A DNA stretch of 64,000 nucleotides from positions 3,100,001 through 3,164,000 of the forward strand of contig NZ_CP182947.1 in assembly GCF_048320135.1 (NCBI RefSeq), read 5' to 3'. Source of the stretch: Ideonella_A sakaiensis_A. GTDB lineage: Bacteria; Pseudomonadota; Gammaproteobacteria; Burkholderiales; Burkholderiaceae_C. The notes under the pieces were generated by a model. It made no database searches. It was given only the letters and a program-made list of their open reading frames with translations, and was not told the origin of the DNA. Shown piece by piece: positions 54,352 through 64,000 of this stretch (position 1 is the stretch's first letter; each line of letters begins with the position of its first letter). The position numbers were made by a program, and so were the translations under genes.

Positions 54352-56370
54352 ATGTTCGACGCAATGAATTCAGCCCTGGCCGACCTGTTGTCGGTCCAGC
54401 ACCTGGCCTACATGCTGCTGGGCATCGTCGTCGGACTCGGCGTCGGCATCCTGCCGGGCCTCGGCGGCATTGCCGGCATGTCGTTGCTGATGCCATTCAT
54501 CTACGGCATGGACACGGTGTCGGCAATCGCGATGCTGATCGGCATGGTCGCGGTGATCCCGACCGGCGATACCTTCACGTCGGTGCTGATGGGCATCCCC
54601 GGTTCCAGCGCGAGCCAGGCCACCGTGCTCGACGGCTATCCGCTGGCGAAGAAGGGCCAGGCGGCGCGCGCGCTGAGCGCGGCATTCTCCGCATCGATGC
54701 TCGGCGGCGTCTGTGGCGCGATCATGCTGACCGGCTTCATCGTTGTCGCGAAGCCGCTGATCCTGATGTTCTCGACCGCCGAGCTTTTCATGTTCGCGGT
54801 ATTCGGGCTGTCGGTCGTCGGCGTGCTGGCCGGCGCGAGCATCGTGCGCGGCGTCGTCGCCTGCGGCCTCGGGCTGATGTTCGGCGCGATCGGCGCTGCG
54901 CCGGCGACCGGCGAAAGCCGCTTCGACCTGAAACTCGACTACCTGCAGGACGGCATTCCGCTGGTCATCGTCGGCCTCGGGCTGTTCGCGATTCCCGAAC
55001 TTGCCGAGCTGATGCGCCGCCAGCGCGCGATCGCCAGCGGCGCTACGCTGGGCTCAGGTTGGCTGCAGGGCGTTCGTGACACGCTGCGCCACTGGTTCCT
55101 GGTGCTGCGCAGTTCTGCGCTCGGCACCTTCATCGGCGCGATTCCCGGCCTCGGCGGCGGTGTCGTCGACTGGATCGCCTATGGCCATGTGGTGCAGTCG
55201 TCGAAGGACAGCTCGCAGTTCGGCAAGGGCGACGTGCGCGGCGTCATCGCACCCGAATCGGCGAACAACGCGCTGCAGGGCGGTGCGCTGATGCCGACGC
55301 TGCTGTTCGGCATCCCGGGCTCCGGCAGCATGGCGGTGTTTCTCGGCGGCATGGTGTTGCTCGGCCTGCAGCCCGGCCCCAGCATGGTCACAACCGAATT
55401 GACGCTGACGTACACGATCGCCTGGACACTCGCGATCGCCAGCGTGATCGGCGCCTTCATCTGTTTTCTGCTCGCCAAGCCGATCGCGCGCATCACCTTC
55501 ATCCCGTTCGACAAGATCGCGCCGGTGATGCTGATGCTCATCTGCTTCGCCGCATTCCAGGCACGACGCGACCTGACCGACTTGCTGGTGTTGTTCGGCG
55601 TCGGCATCCTCGGCATCTACCTGCGCCGTTTCGGCTGGCCGCGCCCGGCTTTCCTGATCGGTTTCGTGTTGTCCGGCCAGGTCGAGGCCTATCTCTACCA
55701 GGCGCTGCAATTCTTCGGCTGGGGCTTCCTGCAGCGCCCGGGCGTGCTGATCATCGGCGCGCTGGCGGCTGTCTCGCTGTTGCTGGCGGTGCGCAATCGG
55801 GTCTCCGAAGATGGTGCGGTCAGCAAGCCTGCGGAGGGCAAAGCGGCCACCGCGCCGGTGGTGCCGACAGGGGGCGTCACGCGTGCCGAACGGGCACCGC
55901 AGCTGTTGTTCGCATTGCTGATGATGGTGCTGTTCGGTTATGGCGTTGCCAGCAGTTATCCGCTGTCCTTTCTCGGCTCGGTCTTCCCGCTGTACACCTC
56001 GCTCGTGATGCTGTTCTTCAGCGCCTTGCTGTTCTGGCAGCTGTGGTCGGCAGCACCTGGACACGCGGCGCACTGCGACCAGGAAGTCGGCGCAGTCGCC
56101 ACCGGCACGGCCGACGGCAGCTCGGTCTGGCCGTCGATCGGCTGGTTCGTGCTGCTGTTCGGAATGACTGCGCTGGTCGGCTTCATCCTCGCGCTGGCGG
56201 TGTTCATCACGGCCTACCTCGTCACCCGAACCGCATTCGGCTGGCTGAAGAGCCTGGTTTACATGGCCCTGTGCGTCGGCTTCATGGTCACGCTGGGCCA
56301 CTTCCTGACACTCGATTTCCCGGCCGGTGCGCTGCAACGTGTCGTCGAACTGCCGTGGCCGCTGAAATGA
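54352..56370 (+). CDS. Fused TctA-TctB membrane subunit of a tripartite tricarboxylate transporter
   Basis: The 672-residue protein is a TctA domain (residues 1 to about 500) with the two conserved proline-glycine loops GILPGLGGIAGMSLLMPF and GAIPGLGGGVVDWIAYGH and a MPTLLFGIPGSGSMAVFLGG stretch. A charged linker (about 485-510) leads to a TctB-like domain with four helices (about 515-665). TctA and TctB are usually separate genes. ATG 54352 has GGAG upstream. Its stop overlaps the next gene's start (ATGA), giving tight coupling to the PrpF-Bug fusion. Confidence 0.9.
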   Translation: MFDAMNSALADLLSVQHLAYMLLGIVVGLGVGILPGLGGIAGMSLLMPFIYGMDTVSAIAMLIGMVAVIPTGDTFTSVLMGIPGSSASQATVLDGYPLAKKGQAARALSAAFSASMLGGVCGAIMLTGFIVVAKPLILMFSTAELFMFAVFGLSVVGVLAGASIVRGVVACGLGLMFGAIGAAPATGESRFDLKLDYLQDGIPLVIVGLGLFAIPELAELMRRQRAIASGATLGSGWLQGVRDTLRHWFLVLRSSALGTFIGAIPGLGGGVVDWIAYGHVVQSSKDSSQFGKGDVRGVIAPESANNALQGGALMPTLLFGIPGSGSMAVFLGGMVLLGLQPGPSMVTTELTLTYTIAWTLAIASVIGAFICFLLAKPIARITFIPFDKIAPVMLMLICFAAFQARRDLTDLLVLFGVGILGIYLRRFGWPRPAFLIGFVLSGQVEAYLYQALQFFGWGFLQRPGVLIIGALAAVSLLLAVRNRVSEDGAVSKPAEGKAATAPVVPTGGVTRAERAPQLLFALLMMVLFGYGVASSYPLSFLGSVFPLYTSLVMLFFSALLFWQLWSAAPGHAAHCDQEVGAVATGTADGSSVWPSIGWFVLLFGMTALVGFILALAVFITAYLVTRTAFGWLKSLVYMALCVGFMVTLGHFLTLDFPAGALQRVVELPWPLK

Positions 56371-58418
56371 CTCCGATGACGATGTCCATTCCGTGCGTGC
56401 TGATGCGCGCCGGCACCTCGCGCGGGCCCTTCTTCCTGCGCGACTGGCTGCCCGAAGGCGATGCCGCGCGCAACCAGGCGCTGATCGGCGCGATCGGCGC
56501 TTCCGACCCGCTGCAGCTCGACGGCCTCGGCGGCGGCAGCACGCTCAACAGCAAGGTCGCGATCGTCTCGCGTTCGATGCGGCCCGACTGCGATCTCGAC
56601 TACCTGTTTGCGCAGGTCGGCGTCGGACACCAGTCTGTCGATACCCGGCCGAACTGCGGCAACATGCTGGCCGGCGTCGCGCCGTTCGCCATCGACCAGG
56701 GCCTGTTCCCGGCAAAGGACGGCCGCACGACGCTGCGCATCCACAACGTCAACACCGGCGCACGGATCGAGGCCACGGTCAGCACACCTGGCGGACAATT
56801 GACTTATGACGGCGACGCGCGCATCGACGGCGTGGCCGGCACCGCCGCGCCGGTATTGCTGAATTTTCTCGACGCCTGTGGCGCTGTCACCGGCAAGCTG
56901 TTTCCGACCGGCCGGCGCATCGACGTCATTGACGGTCTGCACGTGACCTGCATCGACGCAGCGATGCCGTTGATGATCCTGCGAGCCGGCGACCTCGGCC
57001 TGAGCGGTCGTGAACGGCCGGCGGAACTCGATGCCAACCTGGCGCTGCTCGAACGCATCGAGGCGTTGCGGCTGCAAGCCGGCATCCGCATGGGACTCGG
57101 CGACGTGACGAACAGCGTCGTGCCGAAACCGGTGCTGGTCAGCGCCGGCGACGGCGCCGACAGCATCACCTCGCGTTATTTCACGCCGCACAAATGCCAT
57201 GCGTCGCATGCGGTCACCGGAGCGATCGGCGTCGCGACCGCATTCGCATTGCCCGGCACGGTGGCCAGTGGTGACGATCGCGAGCCCGGATCGCATCCGC
57301 TGGTCGTGCTGCACCCGGCCGGCCAGATCAATGTCGAGGTCGAACTGAAGGGCCGCGGCGAACAGGCCACCGTCGAACGGGCCGCCCTGGTGCGGACAGC
57401 GCGCAAGATCATGCAGGGCGTGCTCCACCTGCCGGGTTATGTATTCCCGCCCGCAGCCGCTGCCTCGGCGGAGCCGGCCGCACTGGTCGCCAGCGGCGGG
57501 CGCGCGTTTCCACGGCGGGAAATCCACATCATCGTGCCAACGACCGCCGGCGGCGGCAACGACACGATGGCACGCGCGCTGACCCGCAAGCTCGGCCCGC
57601 TGCTCGGCCAGCCGGTGCTGGTCGACAACCGTGCCGGTGCGAATGGGTCGATCGCGAGCGAACATGTCGCGGCCGCACCCGCCGACGGCCACACGCTGCT
57701 GTTCGGCTATATCGCGACCCACGGAATCAATCCGGCGCTGCAAAAACTGCGCTACGACCCTGTTGCCGACTTTGCGCCGATCGGGCTGATCGGCCATTCG
57801 CCCACGCTGCTCGTCGTGCCGGCCGAACTGCCTGTGAGCAATGTCTCGGAGCTGGTGCGCCTGCTGCGCGATTCGCCGCAACGGCTCGCCTATGCTTCGG
57901 CCGGCGAGGGCACGGTGCCGCATCTTGCTGCCGAGCTGTTCCAGCTGCAGACCGCCACCCGCATGTTGCGGATCGACTTCGTCGGCGCAGGCCCGGCGAT
58001 CGCCAAGGTCGCCGGTGGCCTGGTGCAGCTGATGTTCCCGAGCCTGTTCACTGCGCAGCCTTTTCTGCGCAGCGGCAAGCTGAAGGCGCTGGCGGTTGCC
58101 GCGCCAACACGGCTGCCGGCCTGGCCCGATCTGCCGACGATGCTCGAGGCCGGGGTGTCCGGTGTCGAGATCACGCAGTGGTATGCGCTGTTTGCACCGG
58201 CGAAAACGCCGGCTGCTGTCGTGCGGCAGCTCAACGCCGCATTGAACCGGGTGCTGGAGGATCCCGAAACCGTCGCCCGCCTGGACGCCGAAGGCGCGCA
58301 GGTAAAAACCTCGACGCCGGGCGAACTGCACGACTGGCTGATGAAGGAGGCCGAGCGCTGGCAGTCGGTGGTGCTGCAGGGCGGCCTGAAGCCGACGCCG
58401 GCGGCAGTGCTCGACTAG
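56367..58418 (+). CDS. PrpF/GalD-type isomerase fused to a Bug solute-binding domain
   Basis: This single 683-residue frame joins two families. Residues 7-360 are a PrpF or 4-oxalomesaconate-tautomerase-like isomerase (LMRAGTSRGPFFLRDWLP, NCGNMLAGVAPFAIDQG with Cys97, NSVVPKPVLVSA, TPHKCHASHAVTGAIGVATA). Residues 361-383 are an alanine-rich linker. Residues 385-675 are a complete Bug/TctC domain (IHIIVPTTAGGGNDTMARAL, DNRAGANGSIASEHV) closely related to the Bug protein at 39.0 kb but with no signal peptide. The start overlaps the TctA-TctB stop (ATGA). A cytoplasmic solute-binding domain tethered to an isomerase is unusual; it may act as an intracellular substrate trap or sensor. Confidence 0.88.
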   Translation: MTPMTMSIPCVLMRAGTSRGPFFLRDWLPEGDAARNQALIGAIGASDPLQLDGLGGGSTLNSKVAIVSRSMRPDCDLDYLFAQVGVGHQSVDTRPNCGNMLAGVAPFAIDQGLFPAKDGRTTLRIHNVNTGARIEATVSTPGGQLTYDGDARIDGVAGTAAPVLLNFLDACGAVTGKLFPTGRRIDVIDGLHVTCIDAAMPLMILRAGDLGLSGRERPAELDANLALLERIEALRLQAGIRMGLGDVTNSVVPKPVLVSAGDGADSITSRYFTPHKCHASHAVTGAIGVATAFALPGTVASGDDREPGSHPLVVLHPAGQINVEVELKGRGEQATVERAALVRTARKIMQGVLHLPGYVFPPAAAASAEPAALVASGGRAFPRREIHIIVPTTAGGGNDTMARALTRKLGPLLGQPVLVDNRAGANGSIASEHVAAAPADGHTLLFGYIATHGINPALQKLRYDPVADFAPIGLIGHSPTLLVVPAELPVSNVSELVRLLRDSPQRLAYASAGEGTVPHLAAELFQLQTATRMLRIDFVGAGPAIAKVAGGLVQLMFPSLFTAQPFLRSGKLKALAVAAPTRLPAWPDLPTMLEAGVSGVEITQWYALFAPAKTPAAVVRQLNAALNRVLEDPETVARLDAEGAQVKTSTPGELHDWLMKEAERWQSVVLQGGLKPTPAAVLD

Positions 58419-58538
58419 CCTGCCGGGGTCGGGAGCGAGCGGGGCGTGGCTTAAGCGCCCAGCCTGCGGAAAACGTGGACGCCCGAGCGCGCACTTGCGC
58501 ATAAAGTGATCGCTTTCCGGACACCAAGGGGCGAGGCC

Positions 58539-60041
<1,503 letters not shown>

Positions 60042-60223
60042 ACGGCGCAGGCTCCTTACTGTCCGCAATCGAGACAGAGTGAGCGTGTGTCCGGAATTTG
60101 GACGCCGAGAAGAGCTGGGTGTCCTGATTCGATACACGGCGCCGTCGGTGTTCGTGGCTGGCTGCGCCGAAGTGCCGGGCACGCCGCGTGCGGACTAGGG
60201 GTTTGCACCAGCCTGGTGAATTC

Positions 60224-60238
60224 GGGCATGCCCTTTGC
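60224..60238 (+). promoter_or_regulatory. Sigma-54 (-24/-12) promoter before the ABC transporter operon
   Basis: GGGCATG-CCCT-TTGC has the invariant GG and GC pairs exactly 10 nt apart and fits the sigma-54 consensus at nine of eleven fixed bases. It ends 55 bp before the solute-binding-protein start. A dyad GTCC-N7-GGAC at 60089-60103, about 130 bp upstream, is a candidate activator site. The sigma-54 activator is encoded immediately upstream. Confidence 0.6.
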
Positions 60239-60293
60239 GCATCTGGACGCTGTGCCGCCACGACGCGGCCATCAGCAACCCAGAGGAGATTGC

Positions 60294-61499
60294 ATGACAC
60301 GCCGACTTTTCCCGACCGCTGCGCTGGCGACTGGCCTGCTGCTCGCCGCCGCCGCACCCGTCGCGCTGGCCCAAGCGGCCAACGAGATCCGCATCGCCCA
60401 TGTGCACAGCCTGACCGGCCCGCTCGAGGCCTACGGCAAGCAGAGCAAGGTCGGCTTCCAGCTCGGGCTGGCCTACGCCACCAACGGCACGATGACAGTC
60501 GCCGGCAAGAAGCTGGTCGTGATCGAGAAGGACGACCAGGGCAAGCCGGACATCGGCAAGAGCCTGCTCGCCGCCGCCTTCGGCGACGACAAGGCCGATA
60601 TCGCGGTCGGCCCGACCTCGAGCGGTGTCGCGCTGGCGATGCTGCCGGTGGCCGAGGAATACAAGAAGATCCTGATCGTCGAGCCGGCGGTCGCCGATTC
60701 GATCACCGGCGAGAAGTGGAACAAGTACATTTTCCGCACCGGCCGCAACTCCAGCCAGGATGCGATCGCCAACGGCGTCGCGCTCGACAAGGAAGGCGTG
60801 ACGATTGCGACGCTGGCGCAGGACTATGCCTTCGGCCGCGACGGCGTGAAAGCCTTCAAGGATGCGCTGAAGACCGCGAAGATCGTCCATGAGGAATACC
60901 TGCCGACCAACACCACCGATTTCACTGCCGGCATCCAGCGGCTGACCGACGCACTGAAGGACAAGCCGGGCCGCAAGGTCATATTCGTCGTCTGGGCAGG
61001 CGGCACGCCGCCGTACAACGCGCTGGCCGCGCTCGAACTGAAGAACCGCTTCGGCATCGAGGTCGCGAGCGGCGGAAATATCTTGCCGGCAATGGCTGCC
61101 TACAAGCAGTTCCCGGGCATGGAAGGCGCCGCCTACTATTACTTCGGCATACCGAAGAACCCGGTCAACGAGGCGATGGTTGCGCAGCACTACAAGGAAT
61201 ACAAGGCGCCGCCGGACTTCTTCACCGCCGGTGGCTTCAGCGCCGCGATGGCGGTCGTCACCGCGCTGAAGAAGACCAACGGCGATACCAATACCAACAA
61301 GCTGATCAAGACGATGGAGGGCATGAGCTTCGAGACGCCGAAAGGGACGATGACCTTCCGCAAGGAAGACCACCAGGCGATGCAGAACATGTACCACTTC
61401 AAGATCAGGGTCGACCCGGCCTTCCCGTGGGGTGTGCCGGAGCTGGTGCGCGAGATCAAGGCATCCGAGATGGACGTGCCGATCCGCAACAAGCGCTGA
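60294..61499 (+). CDS. Branched-chain-type ABC transporter solute-binding protein (LivK family)
   Basis: The 401-residue protein has a signal peptide (MTRRLFPTAALATGLLLAAA, cut after ALA near 26) and the Peripla_BP_6 fold: IRIAHVHSLTGPLEAYGKQS, VAVGPTSSGVALAMLPVAEE-type segments, QDYAFGRDGVKAFKDALKTA and WAGGTPPYNALAALEL. It binds substrate for the LivG/LivF/LivH proteins encoded after it. GAGGAGA precedes the ATG. The ligand may be an amide, amino acid or aromatic acid; it is not clear from sequence. Confidence 0.92.
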   Translation: MTRRLFPTAALATGLLLAAAAPVALAQAANEIRIAHVHSLTGPLEAYGKQSKVGFQLGLAYATNGTMTVAGKKLVVIEKDDQGKPDIGKSLLAAAFGDDKADIAVGPTSSGVALAMLPVAEEYKKILIVEPAVADSITGEKWNKYIFRTGRNSSQDAIANGVALDKEGVTIATLAQDYAFGRDGVKAFKDALKTAKIVHEEYLPTNTTDFTAGIQRLTDALKDKPGRKVIFVVWAGGTPPYNALAALELKNRFGIEVASGGNILPAMAAYKQFPGMEGAAYYYFGIPKNPVNEAMVAQHYKEYKAPPDFFTAGGFSAAMAVVTALKKTNGDTNTNKLIKTMEGMSFETPKGTMTFRKEDHQAMQNMYHFKIRVDPAFPWGVPELVREIKASEMDVPIRNKR

Positions 61500-61555
61500 A
61501 GAATCAACCGACGTTGACCTGATCCGACCAACGTTCGCGGCCGGCGACGACGACG

Positions 61556-62310
61556 ATGCTCGAGACCGACAAGCTGACGATCCGCTTCGGTGGCCACGTC
61601 GCGGTCGACCGTGTCTCGTGTGCCTTCGAGCCGGGCACGCTGACGGCGATCGTCGGCCCGAACGGCGCCGGCAAGACGACTTTTTTCAACCTGATCTCGG
61701 GCCAGCTGCGGGCAAGCTCGGGAACGGTTCGTCTCGACGGCGTCGACCTGGCCAACGATGGTGTCGCAGCCAGAGCCCACCGCGGCCTCGGTCGCGCCTT
61801 CCAGCTGACGCAGCTGTTTCCGGGCCTGTCGGTGCTCGAGAACGTGCGGCTCGCGGTGCAGTCGCGGCGCCGCCACGGCTTGCGGCTGTTTTCGGTCTGG
61901 TTGTCGGACAGGCAGACGCTGGCGCGGGCGCGCGAACTGGTCGAGCAGGTCAGGCTCGGCGACCGCGCCGACGCATTGGCGAGCAGCCTGCCGCATGGCG
62001 ACCAGCGCAAGCTCGAGGTCGCGATGCTGATGGCACTCGAGCCATCGGTCTACATGTTCGACGAACCGACCGCCGGCATGAGCCTCGACGATGTGCCGGT
62101 CGTGCTCGACCTGATCCGCGAACTGAAGGCGCAGGGCGACAAGACCATCCTGCTGGTCGAACACAAGATGGACGTCGTCAGCGAACTGGCCGACCGCATC
62201 ATCGTGCTGCACAACGGCCAGCTGGTTGCCGACGGCGATCCGGCGAGCGTGATCGCGTCGCCGGTCGTGCAGCAGGCCTACCTCGGCCTGACGCCGGTCG
62301 AGGAGGCCGC

Positions 62311-62314
<4 letters not shown>
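61556..62314 (+). CDS. livG: ABC transporter ATP-binding protein LivG
   Basis: The 252-residue ATPase has Walker A GPNGAGKTT (about 35-43), the LivG-type signature LPHGDQRKLEVAMLMA, Walker B VYMFDEPTAGMS and switch histidine in LLVEHKMDVV. It powers the import of the substrate captured by the binding protein upstream. Its stop is overlapped by the TTG start of LivF (TTGA), so the two ATPases are translationally coupled. Confidence 0.93.
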
Positions 62315-63093
<779 letters not shown>

Positions 63094-63135
63094 ACGGGAT
63101 GGGCGTTCGCTTTTCCAGCGTCAACAAGACGACCG

Positions 63136-63263
63136 GAGCGCTGGGGTGGGGTGCCCTGTGCAGTGAAGTAAAGGAGGAGGGGGCGTTCGCGTCGGAAACG
63201 AGCGCTCGGTGGCGTTCGGCCCCGGGGGACATGAACGGAACAGGGTACCCCGCCGCAGCGCTC
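63136..63263. repeat. Imperfect 24-bp inverted repeat between livF and livH
   Basis: The arms at 63136-63159 and 63240-63263 match at 21 of 24 positions and enclose 80 bp with further GC-rich repeats such as GGGCGTTCGC and GGCGTTCGG. Most liv operons have almost no gap here. The segment looks like an inserted intergenic repeat that can fold into a large stem in the mRNA. Confidence 0.5.
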
Positions 63264-63346
63264 TCGCTCCGAGCACTGCACGCGGCTCCTGCCAGACCCG
63301 GTGACCACTACATGCCAGTCTTGGCGGATCGACCGGAGGCTCGCCA

Positions 63347-64000
63347 ATGACCGTTGACAGCAATCGCGCTGCCACGGCCGAGGCACTGCCATCCGCAAGC
63401 GCGGCAACACCTGCTGCCCCCACTGCCGTGCCGCGCGCCGAGTTCGACTGGATTCCGCTGGCATTGGTTGCGGTGCTGGCGCTGGCCGCGATACCGCTGA
63501 TCGGCTCGACGTCGACCTGGGTCACGCTGACGGTCGCAGGGCTTGCGATGGGGATGATCATCTTCATCATCGCCTCCGGGCTGACGCTGATCTTCGGGCT
63601 GATGGACGTGCTCAATTTCGGCCACGGCGTCTTCATCGCGCTCGGCGCCTATGTCGCGACGACGGTATTTGCCGGCATGGCCGACTGGACCGGCAGTTCG
63701 TCTGCGGTGCTGAACCTCGGCGCGGTCTTCATGGCGATGCTGGTCGCGATGGCGGTGGCCGGCGCAATCGGTTTGGCTTTCGAGCGCGTGATCGTGCGGC
63801 CGGTCTACGGCCAGCATCTGAAACAGATCCTGATCACGATGGGCGGGATGATCGTCGGCGAGGAGATCATCAAGCTGCTCTGGGGGCCGCAGCTGATTCC
63901 GCTGCCGCTGCCCGAGCTGCTGCGCGGTGCGCTGCTGATCGATGTCGGCGGCGGCGAAAGCGCGGCGGTCGAGACCTACCGGGTATTCGCCGTCGGCATC
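63347..64000 (+). CDS. livH: Branched-chain-type ABC permease LivH (3' end outside window)
   Basis: The frame runs from ATG 63347 off the window edge (218 codons). After a hydrophilic alanine-rich N-terminus of about 33 residues it shows LivH features: MGMIIFIIASGLTLIFGLMD, NFGHGVFIALGAYVATTVF, and FERVIVRPVYGQHLKQILIT with the conserved coupling region. It forms half of the membrane channel of the ABC importer; LivM probably follows outside the window. GGAGG lies 7-8 nt before the ATG. Confidence 0.9.
   Translation, partial: MTVDSNRAATAEALPSASAATPAAPTAVPRAEFDWIPLALVAVLALAAIPLIGSTSTWVTLTVAGLAMGMIIFIIASGLTLIFGLMDVLNFGHGVFIALGAYVATTVFAGMADWTGSSSAVLNLGAVFMAMLVAMAVAGAIGLAFERVIVRPVYGQHLKQILITMGGMIVGEEIIKLLWGPQLIPLPLPELLRGALLIDVGGGESAAVETYRVFAVGI

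Overview
The window is GC-rich (third codon positions almost all G or C) and its gene content points to a betaproteobacterium, most likely of the order Burkholderiales. The evidence is several Bug/TctC solute-binding proteins, a Burkholderiales-type general porin, a paired CphA'/CphA cyanophycin locus with its dedicated ABC transporter and DUF1854 partner, a SLC5-histidine kinase fusion, and a 180-kDa-class NAD-glutamate dehydrogenase. I see no rRNA, tRNA, CRISPR array, transposase or phage gene. The window opens inside a urate hydroxylase gene and closes inside a LivH permease gene.

Layout. 0-8.2 kb: urate hydroxylase (3' end off the window), NAD-glutamate dehydrogenase, an orphan TRAP solute-binding protein and a LiuC-like hydratase. 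8.2-8.8 kb: a non-coding element bounded by a perfect 36-bp inverted repeat. 8.8-10.9 kb: a DUF4126 membrane protein, a YbaK-type editing protein, a DUF1289 protein and a DsbA-fold isomerase. 11.1-24.4 kb: an acetate-permease-like DUF4212/SSS pair, two small membrane proteins, an SSS-histidine kinase, a stand-alone receiver, a sensor fused to a DnaQ-type exonuclease, a repeat-containing membrane-anchored protein, a cNMP/CBS/DUF294 protein and an MHS-family MFS transporter. Near-identical GTCAG repeats precede both the SSS pair and the MFS gene. 24.4-26.0 kb: a secreted four-domain beta-gamma-crystallin/glycine-zipper protein. 26.2-34.1 kb: cyanophycin polymer metabolism. 34.1-37.9 kb: malonate use (malonyl-CoA synthetase, a hydratase, malonyl-CoA decarboxylase). 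38.1-43.4 kb: an itaconate/mesaconate-type CoA pathway with its own Bug protein and an added fumarase-superfamily lyase. 43.4-50.6 kb: accessory oxidoreductases, hydrolases and their LysR and AraC regulators. 50.7-58.4 kb: porin, LysR regulator, and a tripartite tricarboxylate transporter operon ending in a PrpF-Bug fusion. 58.5-64 kb: a sigma-54 activator and a branched-chain-type ABC transporter operon.

How it fits together. Much of the window concerns uptake and CoA-dependent breakdown of small organic acids (acetate-like, malonate, C5 dicarboxylates, tricarboxylates), with the nitrogen reserve polymer cyanophycin and glutamate oxidation alongside. The strongest unexplained signals are the enzyme-solute-binding-domain fusion at 56.4-58.4 kb, the pseudokinase-exonuclease fusion at 17.1-19.3 kb, a 44-bp operator shared by the porin gene and the tripartite transporter operon, and the 11-bp-phased GTCAG repeats. 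All functional names come from reading the translated sequence; no database search was possible.
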